Shown here: positions 11,649 to 21,782 of the stretch, piece by piece
How positions within the stretch are numbered: position 1 is the stretch's first letter
How the letters are laid out: the number at the start of each line of letters is the position of its first letter
Assembly: GCA_032622095.1 (NCBI GenBank)
Contig: CP136063.1
Coordinates: forward strand, 278,373,426 to 278,437,425
Direction of reading: 5' to 3'
DNA: 64,000 nucleotides
Origin: Siphonodentalium dalli
Taxonomy: Eukaryota > Mollusca > Scaphopoda > Gadilida > Siphonodentaliidae
Made by a program: the position numbers and the translations under genes
The notes under the pieces: generated by a model
Database searches by the model: none
What the model was told of the DNA's origin: nothing
Seen by the model: only the letters and a program-made list of their open reading frames with translations

Positions 11649-12600
11649 ATACTAGCAGGTTAGCCCGCCACCGGCGGCGTTTGTTCGAAACATGACATTT
11701 TTTTTAATTATTTTGTTTTTATTTATATTTTTTAAAATATATTTTAATATTAATTTAATGTTTTTTAAATTTAATTTATGTTTTTAATATTAATTTAATG
11801 TTTTTTAAATTTAATTTATGTTTTTTTGAATTTTTTAATATTTATTTAATTATTAATTTAATTTAATTGTTTTTTATAATTTAATTGTTTTTTTTATGAA
11901 AAATCCCCCGTTCCTAGGAACGACAGACAACGCATTCTTTGTTTTTCAATGAGTTAATTCATGGTACCCGTCCTAAACTTCCCCGTTATTTAACTCCCCG
12001 TGGCCATTGAGCAGCCCCTGACAGAGGTTGTCCACCCTTACGAGATGGTCAATAGAACTCGATGAAATCCCCCCCTTCATAGGAACGACAGACAACGCAT
12101 TCTTTGTTTTCCTTTTTTTTAACACTGATTCCCGGAAACGACTCACATAAGCATTCACGCTTGATGTCGAATCCGGTATTGCATTGAAAACAAACGCGAT
12201 AACATTGCATTGAATTGCCCGTCATACAGATAAGTAGATAGCGAAAACGACGCTCTTTATATAGACACTTCGGAAAACTGACGCTCTTTAACTTTCAACG
12301 CGATTAACCCCCGCCGTGCCTTTGCGGTGATTTTGAGAGTGGAGAACGCGTGCTCTGAGCTTCTCCAAAACGCCGCGACGACGATTCCCGTGGGTTTTTA
12401 CATTTAGATGGGAAGTTTGAACTCAATCGAGCGAACCGTTTTCGATTCTATGAAGTACACATATATATATATATATATATATATAAACGAAGTCTCAAAA
12501 TATATAGTACTAGCAGGTTAGCCCGCCACCGGCGGCTTGTCCGAAACATGACATTTTTTAAATATATTTTTTTAATTTTTAGCTCCACGCGTTTCAATAA
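11649..12600 (+). repeat. Duplicated unit with AT-rich low-complexity interior
   Basis: The phrase ctagcaggttagcccgccac begins copies at about 11650 and 12510. The first is followed by a T-rich tract (11697-11900) containing a directly repeated tttaatttatgttttt segment, then two copies of aacgacagacaacgcattct (about 11920 and 12085). A run of (AT) dinucleotides is at about 12460-12484. No gene is present. Confidence 0.6.
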
Positions 12601-13110
12601 GAAAAATGTGTACCCGGTAGCTCCACCCGTTTCCGAGATCTGGTCTGCGCATGCGCGAAGCTGGCGTCGCACGGGCTCGGCGACCCGATAAAATTTGTAC
12701 CCGGCGCAAGATACATTCACATAGCAAATTTCAAGTCGATAGGTCCACCCGTTTCCGATATCTCGTCTGCGCATGCGCTGCACGGGCGTCGCACGGGCTC
12801 GGCGACCCGATAAAATTTGTACGCGGCGCAAGATACATTCACATAGCAAATTTCAAGTCGATAGCTCCACTCGTTTCCGAGATCTCGTCTGCGCATGCGC
12901 TGCACGGGCGTCGCATGGGCTCGGCGACCCGATAAAATTTGTACCCGGCGCAAGATACATTCACATAGCAAATTTCAAGTCGATAGCTCCACCCGTTTCC
13001 GAGATCTCGTCTGCGCATGCGCTGCACGGGCGTCGCACGGGCTCGCCAATACGACAACGACCACCGCCTGGTCAAACTACACACACGTACCAAGATTCGT
13101 CCCGATCGGT
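12601..13110 (+). repeat. 122-bp satellite array, about four units
   Basis: The marker cgacccgataaaatt occurs at 12681, 12803 and 12925, a spacing of exactly 122 bp. A final truncated unit begins near 13017. Each unit carries agctccacccgtttccgaga, tctgcgcatgcgc and gggcgtcgcacgggctcg. The array ends in caatacgacaacg, the same as the second array at about 13885. Long frames on both strands result from the repeat period and are not genes. Confidence 0.9.
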
Positions 13111-13390
13111 CGAGAATCGTAGATTTGTATGAAGTACAACACACACACAAACATAAATATATAAGAGAGATATGTAAATTAGATAGATTGCATCAAAATA
13201 TATAGGAGATATATGTAAATGACCTACACACCATTACTGGTGTTTGTCAAAGTTTAGTGGGGTATATCAATACTCATTCACGATCATATCATTGAGGTCC
13301 GGAGGGTGTGGGCTATCTCTCGAATACACGGAGTTGTCAAAATATATAGAAGAAGAAGACTAGCCGATGAGCCCGACGTTGTACGGGCTA
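13111..13390. other. Spacer between two satellite arrays
   Basis: AT-rich spacer with acacacac and repeated aaaatatatag motifs. It looks like the 3' tail of one repeat copy followed by the start (gagcccgacgttgtacggg) of the next. No gene. Confidence 0.5.
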
Positions 13391-13910
13391 TTTAAAAAAC
13401 AAATTTCAAGTCGATAGCTCTACCCGTTTCCGAGATCTGGTTTGCGCATGCGCGAAGCTGGCGTCGCACGGGCTCGGCGACCCGATAAAATTCGTATCCG
13501 GGGCAAGATACATTCACATAGAAAATTTCAAGTCGATAGCTCCACCCGTTTCCGAGATCTCGTCTGCGCATGCGCGAAGCTGGCGTCGCACGGACTCGGC
13601 GACCCGATAAAATTCTAGCTCCGCCCGTTTCCGAGATATCGTCTGCGCATGCGCGAAGCTGGCGTCGCACGGACTCGGCGACCCGATAAAATTCGTATCC
13701 GGGGCACTCGTTTCCGAGATCTCGTCTGCGCATGCGCTGCACGGGCGTCGCACGGGCTCAGCGACCCGATAAAATTTGTACCCGGCGCAAGATACATTCA
13801 CGTAGCAAATTTCAAGTCGATAGCTCCACTCGTTTCCGAGATCTCGTCTGCGCATGCGCGAAGCGGGCGCCGCACGGGCTCGCCAATACGACAACGTCCA
13901 CCGCCTGGTC
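13391..13910 (+). repeat. Second array of the 122-bp satellite, irregular units
   Basis: At least four further units with the same gcgcatgcgcgaagctggcg and cgacccgataaaattc markers. Some units are shortened (for example around 13615 and 13705), so spacing varies. Both arrays end in the same unique sequence (caatacgacaacg, then accgcctggtcaaactac), so the whole block was probably duplicated and then shuffled. Confidence 0.85.
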
Positions 13911-14054
13911 AAACTACACACACGTACCAAGTTTCATCCCGATCGGTCGAGAATCGTAGATTTGTATAAATGACAAACATACAAACATACAGACAAGACA
14001 GACAGAGGTCTTCAAAATATATATGAGATAGAAGATAGAAGATAATAGACTAGC

Positions 14055-14425
14055 TGGTGTGCCCGACTTCATCCGGGCTATTTAGGGATTTCTTCGCCAG
14101 AAACATGCCTATATGAGCAAGGTCAAGGACACGGTCGCACGTGCAATTGGACCCGCCCATATTGTGCCCGGGATCAAAGTAGGCCTACATACCAAATTTG
14201 AGTAGGATCAGTCGAGGTCCAGAAACATGCCTATATGAGCGTATATGAGCGAGGTCAAGGTCAAGGACATGGTCGCACGGGAAATTGGACCCGCCCATTA
14301 CATGTTGTTCCCCGGATCAAAGTAGGCCTACATTCCAAATTTGAGTCGGATCGGTCAAGCAGTTTTCGAGTCTATAACACACACACACACACATACATAC
14401 AGACAGAAGTTCCAAAATATAAAAT
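14055..14425 (+). mobile_element. Retroelement 3' fragment, second copy
   Basis: Same series of segments as at 11330-11648, with an internal duplication: the ccagaaacatgcctatatga to gtaggcctacat part occurs twice. It ends in acacacac, then acatacagacagaagttcc and an AT-rich tail. No coding region. Confidence 0.55.
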
Positions 14426-15376
14426 AGATAAGAAATTCATATATAGGTAATATTATTTCCTGACTGGGTCAGTTTGTGGTACTGATCACAAGGTATCCAC
14501 GTTTTGGGCACCATAATGGAATTAAGGCGGTTGACTTTTTTTTCAAAATTCAAACGTTGTATTTGAACGGGTCCGATGGATAACAATTGACATGTTGCAT
14601 TGCTGATGAAATTTGCCATCAAAGAACACATTCACAAATTGTTCTATCAATAACAGATTGTTACACCTTCGTGCGAAATATGGTGGGGTGGTTCTATACT
14701 TTATTACATGCGCCCACTCTTATATACCTCAACCACGAGTTACAGAATCTCGATTAAATTTGGTATGCAGGTTTGGCATCAGATCAGGAGGGCTTTCAAA
14801 AGAGGGTTCATTGACGTTGTTCACATTTTCCGCTCAAGAGTTATATATCACTCTGCTTATCTGAAAATATGGGATTTCCGTCCGCTCATATATCTGGGTT
14901 ATTAGTCGGATTCTGTTGAATTTAGTATGGATGTTTGTCATCTGGAGGGCTTTCAAAAGAGGTTCATTGACGTTGTTCACATTTTCCGTTCAAGAGTTAT
15001 CCCTTTTTGTTCATCTGAAAATGTTGGATTTTTGTGTGTCCACTGATATATCGTCACATCCATGTTTCAATTGGCACCACGGGGGTATCACAGCACCCGA
15101 GGTGCAACGTCTTGTTTTTAGATGTTTCTATCCGAAGTGAACACATCATTGCGGAATTAAGATAACGTTACACTGTCGACTAGCTATTAACATTTCAGTT
15201 GTTAGTACACATATTATTTGAATGGGAGCTGGGATTTTAAAGTCATATCTGTACATATATGTACACATATATACAGATCAGAATAATACCTTGTTCGATT
15301 CTTAGAACCACAAAGGTAACACATCTCTTAGTTTAAATGATTGAAAAGTTTACGACACGATTCTCGTCTGAACTAT
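14426..15376. other. Unassigned sequence with a diverged ~180-bp tandem repeat
   Basis: The phrase gagggctttcaaaagaggg with ttcattgacgttgttcacat occurs at about 14790 and 14945, each followed by a similar tail. This indicates an old tandem duplication. No gene is recognised. Confidence 0.45.
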
Positions 15377-15440
15377 ACCCCCTACCTCACTTATTGGGGA
15401 GTGGCATGTAACCAAAGGGGAACAGACTTCATATAAGCCC

Positions 15441-17055
15441 TACATATGTGGCAAGAAACGTGAGCAAAAAGCTAAGGGGTATGTTTTGTCTCATGTAGAA
15501 AGTCTTGGGACAGAGCGGGACAAGCGTTAAAGAAGCTGATAGAACACATATTTATTTCTAGGGGTTATCTGCGTCTCAGTATATAACTCTTGGGACTGAG
15601 CGGGACAGGTGTTACAGAAGGTTATAGAATCGTTTTTATTTATCGTAGTTATTTGTGTCCCAGTAGTAACAATTGGGACAGCGCGGGACAAGCGTTATAG
15701 CAACATATAGAAGTGATTTTTTATTTCTCATCGTTATCGGCCTCTCAGTAGTAACCCTTGGGACAGAGCGGGACAAACTTTACAGAATTTTATAGAATCG
15801 TTTTTATTTCTATAAGTGGTTATCTGCGTCCCAGTAGTAACCCTTGGGGCGGAGCGGGACAGGCGTTACAGAAACTAACATAATCGTGTTTATTTCTAGT
15901 GGTTATTTGTGTCCCAGTAGTAACCCTTGGGTCAGCTTGGACAAGCGTTACAGCAACTTATAGAAGTGATTTTATTTCTCATCGTTATCTGCAAATAATT
16001 AATTTCTGTTGTCATTTCCGAAGATACTCGTAACTGTATAATTTGTTTTGACTCGTGTATAGCTGACTTAGGTTTTCTACACGCGGGTTCCAATTTTGGG
16101 GTTTAAACTGTTAAGGGCGCATCATATAAAATGTGTATGGGTATATACATTTGTATTCCGGGCATATAATATGGATGTTGTGGCCTATCTTGTACCCCCT
16201 GCATCCGGACATGACTCAGGTATAGCTGATTTAGGTTTTTTTTCGGATAGGCTCCAATTTTGGGTTCAAACTTTTAAGGGCCCATCATAGAATAATAATA
16301 ATTAATAATAATGATAATTCTTATATATATTTAGCGCGTATCCCCGCGAGGGCCCTAAGCGCTTCACATTATTACCCCAGCTGTTGGGTAATGCCATGTT
16401 GAGCAATCCTTAAACGCATGTTGCCATAATGGCGCTACACAAGATTGCTCTTGGCTTACACTTACCCAACAACCAGGTCCCTATTTCTCGTCTAGGTACG
16501 ACGAAGCGAGCACAGTACAAGTGGCCTTGCCCAAGGGTTACAACCTGGCGCGAGATTTGAAACAGCGTGTGGCTATATATAGCACACACACCGCTTAATG
16601 TGGCCACGCCACTGTTGTGGAGACGATAGTCCACCGGCCGCCGCGAACTCACACCGGTGCAGTAACACCTTTACAAGTCCGACCGAACATGTGTATGCGC
16701 CTACACCTTTGGATTCTGGACATCTATTATGGATGCTGGGCATATCTGGACCCTCCTAAATCCGAAAATGACTCAGGTATAGCCGACTTAAGTTTTTTTC
16801 TCACAGGCTCCAATTTGGGGTTCAAACTTTTATGTGCACATCATAGAACATGTGTATGTGCCTATATCTTTGCTGAGCATACCTGGACCCACTTCTATAA
16901 GATTCTGTAACGCTTTCCCAGCTCTCTTTCAACGGTTACTACTGGGACGCAGATAATTTAACCACTAGAACTAAAAACGATTCTGCAAACGTCTGTAACG
17001 TTTGTCGCGCTCTGTCCCAAGGATAACTTTCTGCTCACGTTTCTTGCCATATCTA
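15441..17055. mobile_element. ~1.6-kb inverted-repeat transposon with subterminal repeat array
   Basis: The left end (tggcaagaaacgtgagca from about 15449) is inverted at the right end (tgctcacgtttcttgcca, about 17033-17050). Both sides are flanked by aagccc (15435-15440 and 17056-17061). A related locus near 47.96 kb reads cttcatataagccctcgggc without interruption and looks like the empty site. Inside are about six ~85-92-bp repeats (cttgggacagagcgggacaa), one or two inverted copies near the right end, and three copies of a ~100-bp unit (tataggtttttt, ggttcaaactttt) at about 16070, 16220 and 16775. No transposase is seen. Confidence 0.75.
15480..15990 (+). repeat. Tandem array of ~85-92-bp units
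   Basis: Six units marked by gggacagagcgggaca (variants near 15508, 15590, 15676, 15764, 15850 and 15935), each followed by gcgttacag, tttttatttct and gcgtcccagtagtaac. It lies at one end of the 15441-17055 element. Inverted copies near 16910-17030 make the element foldback-like. Confidence 0.8.
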
Positions 17056-17061
17056 AAGCCC

Positions 17062-18460
17062 TCGGGCTTGTTGTCTGATCACCGTTCCCATGTGTTATCA
17101 CTACTATTTTGAATTTATGTTTCATTTCTATATCATGTTATTTGTTTGGAATTGTAAACAAAAAATATGTTTACACTAAAGTTTACGATATATACATAAT
17201 GCGAAATTACTGATTGTTTTTGTGGTTAGAGCTATGATATGCCACGATATTCGAAGGCAAATGTCGGTTGAACAATCTCATGTAGATATGCAGCTATCAG
17301 CCAAGTTCGCTTACATGTACGTGCAACTTTAACCTGATGCTATTGCCAGCGAAAGTGAGGGTGAGTGAGAGTATTCTACCGAAAGGATATAGGATGGCAC
17401 AGGAAAGGTTCACGATACACTAATGCCTTATAGATTGCTTCCACTGTGCACATGGTCCGATGCCTCGAATTTCTCCAGGTACAATTTTACCAGGTTTCTA
17501 ATTATGTGCGCATATTTTTGCACACGAGACAGCCATTTGCCTGTTGACACCGGCTACCGATCTGGATGTGTGCCTGGCGTGTCATTATACGAGCGGAGGT
17601 ATATACGAAATATATAGGCCGTCCTGAAATTTGAAAATTGTTGAACAGGTTACCTTCTTCAAGCTGCATATAATACGAAATGATCATTATGAAAGACGAC
17701 GAAAAACATCCATTTGAATCTCAGTGGGGTGTACGAGCGTTTTTTCTCTACATTTACAAATTACAAGGAAGTTGTCGAAGCTTGGTGTTTGAACGGCGTT
17801 GATAGCGACGAATAACGACGCTGGGAAAGCTTGGTATTTTGTCGTGCATCTTGTTATCAATGAAGGATAACTCTATCACAACATTCTGTCACAAGAGTTA
17901 TGAAAGAATCGAAATTGCGGGTATAATTATCGATTATCATCAAGGGAACACTAATTATAGATACGCGATTGGTGAGTATTAGCGATTATGTTCCAACTAA
18001 CAAACACATTTATGCGCCAATACGAACAGGTATAGTTATATTTTTTCAAGTTTAATCTATTTAAAAAAAAAGTATTGACTCTGGATTCCAAACGTTGTAT
18101 TTTGTGTTACAATTTTTTTTTCAATTACTAATGGTAGAATGGTGCGATTGTAATGCGTTGTGCAATCAGAGCATCGTTGTTTCGTTAGTATATAAAGTGG
18201 AGAAATAATTATTCTGGATATGTTTCACATGTAAGCAACCTCGTAATTTGGAATTAATTTACGGCACCTTGTAGGTAAGTATGATTATAATTTTAACGCA
18301 GGAAACAGAACATTATTAAGGCTTAAGGTTGGGACTGGATCTATATAGATCATGCCACGAATCTCTACTCTAGCTAACGCCCGTAGAGATCATGTTCCAC
18401 CTTGGAACTTGTTGAAGTTGTGACAGGGAACCTTATAAAGTCGAACAAATAACGCGGGGA
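17062..18460. other. Unassigned sequence
   Basis: The first ~60 bp continue the older repeat (cgggcttgttgtctgatc), also present near 47.97 kb. The rest shows no recognisable gene. The reading frames at 17423-17687 have no motif. Confidence 0.4.
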
Positions 18461-18729
18461 GAATATATTTCTTAGTTAGTATGTGTTCCTTAATAATGTA
18501 ATTCACTGTATGTGAAAGTCCCAACTCGAAATTAAACGATTTAAGTAACTTTGTGAGCGATTTGATTAGTGTCGCTTACAATTATTGAATTTCTCCTGGG
18601 TAACTAATTCAATATTTATTGCGATATCGGCTCACAAAAGTCACGGAAAAGCATGCAATTTAGAGTTGGGACCTTCACCTACAGCGATGTACATTTTTAA
18701 GGAACAGATAATAACTAAGAAATATATTC
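18461..18729. mobile_element. Foldback element, gaatatatttcttagtta ends
   Basis: The left arm (gaatatatttcttagtta, then gtgttccttaa, then agtcccaact) is matched by complementary segments at the right (agttgggacc, ttaaggaaca, taactaagaaatatattc). The arms are about 75-80 bp and diverged. The internal ~120 bp has further weak dyad symmetry (ttgtgagcgatttg and gatatcggctcacaa). No coding capacity. Confidence 0.7.
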
Positions 18730-19012
18730 AATCAATCAAGTTTATTTGATTTTACGCCGGTTTTATATCTGGGGAATATCAATCGGCGACGATCATTTCC
18801 AGACTTAGATGTTCGAATATCAGAATATGTAGCCGGGTCTGGTTGGAGAAAAATAAATAATAATTTTTTAATTTGATATTTAGTATGTTTTCATCGTACA
18901 ATTAAACATACACGTCACTATTATAACCCAAAATAACTGTCGATAAAGAACAGTTTTACAATAAGCTTTCAAACAGTATATAAACTAATTTTGATAATAA
19001 CATTTAGGTCTA

Positions 19013-19133
19013 TCTCGTGTCCATGACTTTATTCTCGTGACCACGACTTCATATTCTCGAGGCCACGACCCTTTTCTCGGGGGCACGTCCATATTCTCGT
19101 GGCCACGACTTTATTCTCGTGGCCACGACTTTA
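19013..19133. repeat. ~20-bp tandem repeat with GTGGCCAC palindrome
   Basis: Six degenerate units of the form tattctcgtggccacgactt. The centre cgtggccacg is self-complementary. No gene function is implied. Confidence 0.75.
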
Positions 19134-19265
19134 TAAAAACAAATTAGGATTTCACCTCCGGGCCCCCATGCACACAATTACGGCTGTGGGGGCAAAATGT
19201 GTGCTGTAATGCTGTATTATGGCCAAACACCCGACCGAGTCATCAACATTATATAAAACTCAAAC

Positions 19266-19678
19266 TATGTCTCGTATCAAATCCAGTCGGAAGTCGGGAT
19301 ATTTTTACCCTGTGCCAATGCATTCTCTTATATATGCGAGTCGACCATATGTCGCCTCGCATATATAAGAGAATGCATTGGCCTAACAATTTTTTACAAT
19401 TTTAATAATTTTTCCTTGTATTCTTTAACAATTTTATAATTTCACCCATACAGAGCCCCAGACAAACTCTTCCATATGCTTCTATATATGTGTGGGGCTC
19501 CCTGCAGGGTAATGGATGTTTTTTATTTTATGTCCTAAAAATTGTAAGAAACATTTATTTAAAACAAATGATAAAAAATTGTTAGGCCAATGCATTCTCT
19601 TATATATGCGAGGCGACCTATGGCCGACTCGCATATATAAGAGAATGCATTGGCACAGGGTAAAAATGTACCGCATTC
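19266..19678. mobile_element. Double-hairpin element, truncated copy
   Basis: Contains two copies of the 67-bp core hairpin at 19315-19381 and 19587-19653, in opposite orientation, plus a third small hairpin between them (agagcccc with ggggctc). The left flank (atcaaatccagtcggaagtc) equals the left end of the fuller copy at 51731-52156. The right end is lost after cacagggtaaaaatg. Confidence 0.8.
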
Positions 19679-21117
19679 AAGTTATTACAGTTCCATTCAG
19701 GCGCAGTTCGATAACTATGTATAATGCATATATGCATGGGCACATAAATCGATTTATATATGAAGTTCAACGTGCTTTGAAATGCCTAGGCGTAACTCCT
19801 TTATGCATGTATGGTTTTCTATACTGTATAGGAATACCGCACAAGCTATATACTGGTACAGTATTCACATAAATAAACCATTGTGTACATCCGGGTATAC
19901 CCGGCTAATAACTACCGTTATATGGATGTGCTTATTGATTGACACAAACAAAGACTAAACAAATCTAAAGAGGCCACACTAAATACCTTTGGACTTTTTG
20001 ACCCTGTGACTGTAGAAATTCTTGCGTGTGATAGAGAGGTTCCACACAAATATATTTAGAAATGTGTTAGATTGACAACGTGATAATTCATTATACAGAC
20101 TATAAACATTGTACACATTTTCAGTTTATATAGCCAATGATGTATCGGATTGAGTATTAAACACATATTCGAATGTCAGACTGTCCTATTTTATAAGAAG
20201 ATTTACCATTGATAAACCCTTCAACGCTCATCCTTGTTGTAAATATTCATTATTCAGCTATGAACGCCATCTTAATCATACATGTAATGTTATATTACAT
20301 GGGTGGCAGGAAGACGGCCTGTACTGGCCATGCCACCCCTGCACATGTAAATCTGTATACATATAATTATATACTACTGTATTGCATAAATGTGCAAATA
20401 AATATTCAAACATTCTATATACATATAACAATCCGTATTTCGTATGTCAGGGTTGAGGCGTGGGCGTTCAACATTGTATGAATTGATATGCAACGGAACA
20501 GACATAAGGCAAATCATGACACAACAGCTACGTGTATAAAAACGTTCTACGAAGATGGCTGCCAATATGGCCGCTGATTTCAACCAAACGCAGCCACGGC
20601 TTTTTATTTTAAATGTAATATACTGATTGAATATATCGGTTGGTTAGTTATTTTGTTTAGCGTCGTCGTGTTAGCCGCTAGATTATTCTTTGTGCTCATA
20701 TATACCGATTTCTCATGCATGTGAGCCTCACTCTTCTGTGGTGATTATTCAATAAGCCCTCCATGCAGCGACGACGAAGCTAGTTCACAATACGCATTTT
20801 GGATCCATTCAGCCCCAGTCAGTTTTTTAGTGCTACGGGTAAAAGTTCTGGAGTAACATTCCATATATGGAAATCATGAATAGTCAAAAGAACCCTAATT
20901 ATATGGAATGCTACTACGGAACATTGACATGTACCAGTAAAACGGAACGGTGCTGGGTGGATCCAATATGGCTGCGACTCAGTGACAAGACATATACGCT
21001 CGGAATTGTGATTCACCCAATCGTTTATCTGGGATTGTAATTCAATTGAGTATTTGTCACTAAAAACAAGCATTCTGATTGACCGAGAGCGGCTAACTTT
21101 AGTTTTCGATTCACCGA
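19679..21117. other. Unassigned sequence and a diverged hairpin MITE
   Basis: No gene is supported. At about 20800-20995 lies a relative of the 6977-7212 MITE (ttagtgctacgggtaaaag, ccatatatgg and a right end ggatccaatatgg). The remainder is AT-rich with no visible motif. Confidence 0.45.
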
Positions 21118-21311
21118 CATCGGCCGCTTCAGTGTGCATCAAATCTGAATGTAGCACGGTAAAATTTCATCGGCGCAGAACGGAGTAGCGAAACGAGCAC
21201 ACCCACGCGTTGTTGTCTATAGATACCGTTCATCGGCCGCTTCAGAGTGCATCAAATCTGAGTGTATCACGGTACAATTTCATCGGCGCAGAACGGAGTA
21301 GCGAAATGAGC
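21118..21311 (+). repeat. Duplicated ~81-bp block upstream of the P2 gene
   Basis: Direct repeat, 21118-21198 and 21231-21311, about 113 bp apart and with few differences. Each copy starts catcggccgcttcag, contains tgcatcaaatctga and ends cggcgcagaacggagtagcg. It lies 470-665 bp upstream of the P2-like start codon. It may be a duplicated regulatory block or part of a repeat. Confidence 0.75.
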
Positions 21312-21496
21312 CAATTTCCCGCCCACAGAAAATTGTTACGGAGCAGTGTTCCGAGTAACGCAATGGGCAAACCCAATTATTTGTGCACGATGACAACGGC
21401 AAAATGAAAGTCTCGATTCGTGTCATGAAAATGACTAAATGATACTTTTTTATACAGTTTTTTTGGGTGCAAATTCCTTGCTGGATTGAATTACAA

Positions 21497-21624
21497 AGGA
21501 GATAAACGTACCCTGTTGAGTTGTACATTCTGGGATTCGAGCATGAAAACAGCCGGCTCTTTCACAAACTGTTTTCATGCTCGAATCCCAGAATGTACAA
21601 CTCAACAGGGTACGTTTATCTCCT
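21497..21624. repeat. Perfect inverted repeat, 56-bp arms, 16-nt loop
   Basis: 21497-21552 is the exact reverse complement of 21569-21624. The arms start aggagataaacgtaccctg and end gagcatgaaaacag. No mismatch was found, so the structure is recent or under strong constraint. It ends 158 bp before the ATG of the P2-like gene and would lie in its promoter, 5' UTR or first intron. Confidence 0.95.
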
Positions 21625-21782
21625 AAATGTTTGTCAGTTGTTTGCCAGGGGTTGGTGTAGTTGAATGGTTTCCTGTATTCGTGGTGTGACCCAACCGCTA
21701 AAACAACGCAACAGTTAAACCAAACCAAATATTGTGTATCTGATGGCTAATTTGTTTTTGTTGTTATACCAATTCAGTTGAA

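Noticed and set aside
12448-13969. Overlapping frames on both strands across the satellite (for example MRCTGVARARRPDKI and RRDLGNGWSYRLE)
   Set aside because: Openness on both strands in several frames with a repeated unit is a product of the 122-bp array, with no start, splice or domain support.
19199-19872. Frames containing CILLYMR and YKRMHW, repeated at many places in the window
   Set aside because: They are translations of the core hairpin of the MITE families, found in both orientations.
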